From positions 1 to 5,023 of the forward strand of contig JAGVXJ010000053.1 of the NCBI GenBank assembly GCA_018303895.1: a DNA stretch of 5,023 nt, given 5' to 3'. Source of the stretch: Candidatus Pacearchaeota archaeon (GTDB taxonomy: Archaea; Nanobdellota; Nanobdellia; Pacearchaeales; GW2011-AR1). Both the position numbers and the translations under genes were made by a program. Positions 4,511 to 5,023 of this stretch are shown here, piece after piece. How positions within the stretch are numbered: the stretch's first letter is position 1; the number at the start of each line of letters is the position of its first letter. Under the pieces are notes generated by a model. The model was given only the letters and a program-made list of their open reading frames with translations. It made no database searches and was not told the origin of the DNA.

Positions 4511-4939
4511 ATGTTAAATAATAAACGTGGTTTGTCTGAAGCGGTTATGACTGTAATCATGATTGTATTAATCCTTGTTGCAGTCGGAATAATATGGTTA
4601 GTTGTTCAGGGTGTTATATCAAGAAGCTCATTAACTGCTGATTACTCTCAAAAATGTCTGGGGCTTGAATTCAAACCGACTAATGTAACAGGATGTGCAG
4701 TTACTATCGAGAGAGCATCTTCTTCACTTGGAGAAGCAATTAGTGGCGTCGGAATAACTCATGGTGATGGAAGCAAAGGCGAATATGAACCTCCTGCAAA
4801 TAATATTGGCGTAACAGTAACAATAACTGTACCAGAAGGAAATTGTGTCGCTGGACAAAACACCGCAGCAATAAGATGGTATTTCCTTGATGAAAAGAAC
4901 GTAAAACATTACTGTTCAGCAATCAATAAATATCCATAA
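4511..4939 (+). CDS. Archaeal type IV pilin-like protein 2, 142 aa
   Basis: This is a paralogue of the preceding gene, with the same layout and predicted role as a pilus or surface-filament subunit. It has a basic leader MLNNKRG, the processing region LSEAV, a hydrophobic helix at residues 11-33, the juncture TADYSxKCLG (43-51), and a C-terminal YFxDxK...HYC...YP signature. The first 50 residues are nearly identical to copy 1, but the outer domain has diverged strongly. It has four cysteines (49, 62, 112, 135) instead of two; 49 and 135 match copy 1, and 62 and 112 may form an extra disulfide. N58-V-T60 is a possible glycosylation site. Start choice rests on the Shine-Dalgarno 5 bases upstream. 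The two proteins may be major and minor pilins or alternative surface variants. Confidence 0.85.
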   Translation: MLNNKRGLSEAVMTVIMIVLILVAVGIIWLVVQGVISRSSLTADYSQKCLGLEFKPTNVTGCAVTIERASSSLGEAISGVGITHGDGSKGEYEPPANNIGVTVTITVPEGNCVAGQNTAAIRWYFLDEKNVKHYCSAINKYP

Positions 4940-4945
4940 AAACAA

Positions 4946-4969
4946 TTTTTTTATTTTTTTTATTTTTTT
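4946..4969 (+). terminator. Triple T-tract terminator after pilin gene 2
   Basis: Three T-runs (4946-4952, 4954-4961, 4963-4969) separated by single A bases follow the stop codon. Long T-tracts without a hairpin are a common intrinsic terminator in archaea. The tract overlaps the stop and last lysine codons of the gene converging from the right. Confidence 0.6.
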
Positions 4970-5022
4970 ATAACATACATCTCGTCGCCAATTCTAATCT
5001 GTGACGGGACTTTTATCCCAAC
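4960..5022 (-). CDS. Partial C-terminus of a minus-strand gene
   Basis: Reading inward from the right edge on the minus strand, one frame stays open for 20 codons to a TAA at 4962-4960. It gives a protein-like tail: VGIKVPSQ, then RIGDEMYVIKK. It is too short to assign a family. The convergent position, directly against the pilin terminator, and the balanced residue composition favour a real gene end over chance. The other two minus-strand frames are less protein-like. Confidence 0.4.
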   Translation of the reverse strand, partial: VGIKVPSQIRIGDEMYVIKK

Positions 5023-5023
5023 T

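Noticed and set aside
3876..4939. Pilin genes as archaellins or as part of a mobile element
   Set aside because: There is no archaellin domain or neighbouring fla/arl gene, and no terminal repeats, integrase or transposase; simple tandem duplication explains the pair.

Overview
The window looks archaeal, most likely from a small-genome DPANN lineage of the Woesearchaeota/Pacearchaeota kind. The DNA is AT-rich. It encodes an archaeal-type glutamyl-tRNA synthetase with the archaeal N-terminal helical region, and two class III signal-peptide (archaeal type IV pilin-like) proteins. Nearly every other gene has a TATA-like element centred about 25 bases before its start codon, which is the layout of leaderless archaeal transcripts. 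The lineage is an inference from gene style; no 16S rRNA or other phylogenetic marker is present.

Layout, left to right. Positions 1-176 hold no convincing gene, only a promoter and a small repeat. At 177-811 two small unknown genes overlap by a GTGA junction and probably share one transcript. At 866-1258 is a short protein with a serine/glycine-rich disordered middle and a perfect-heptad C-terminal coiled coil. At 1302-1631 is another small unknown protein. At 1677-2213 (minus strand) is a conserved-hypothetical-type protein with a C-terminal GESH motif. Its start faces the GluRS gene, so 2214-2305 is a divergent promoter region. At 2306-3718 is GluRS, unusually short at 470 residues, with altered active-site surroundings and a reduced C-terminal barrel. 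At 3876-4307 and 4511-4939 are two tandem pilin-like paralogues. The last ~64 bases hold the 3' tail of a gene on the minus strand.

The most interesting feature is the duplicated leader in front of the two pilin genes. Both copies carry, in the same order, a distal TATA element, a weak hairpin, a 9-bp/6-nt-loop hairpin whose stem has changed by compensatory base pairs, an identical linker, a GCGC mini-hairpin and a full Shine-Dalgarno sequence. The stem pairing is kept while its sequence is not, which points to a structured RNA leader rather than a DNA operator. These are also the only genes here with a strong Shine-Dalgarno sequence, so the pilins appear to use a different mode of translation initiation from their leaderless neighbours.

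The genes do not form one obvious pathway. GluRS supplies Glu-tRNA for translation, the pilins are predicted surface or pilus subunits, and the remaining small proteins have no function I can name.
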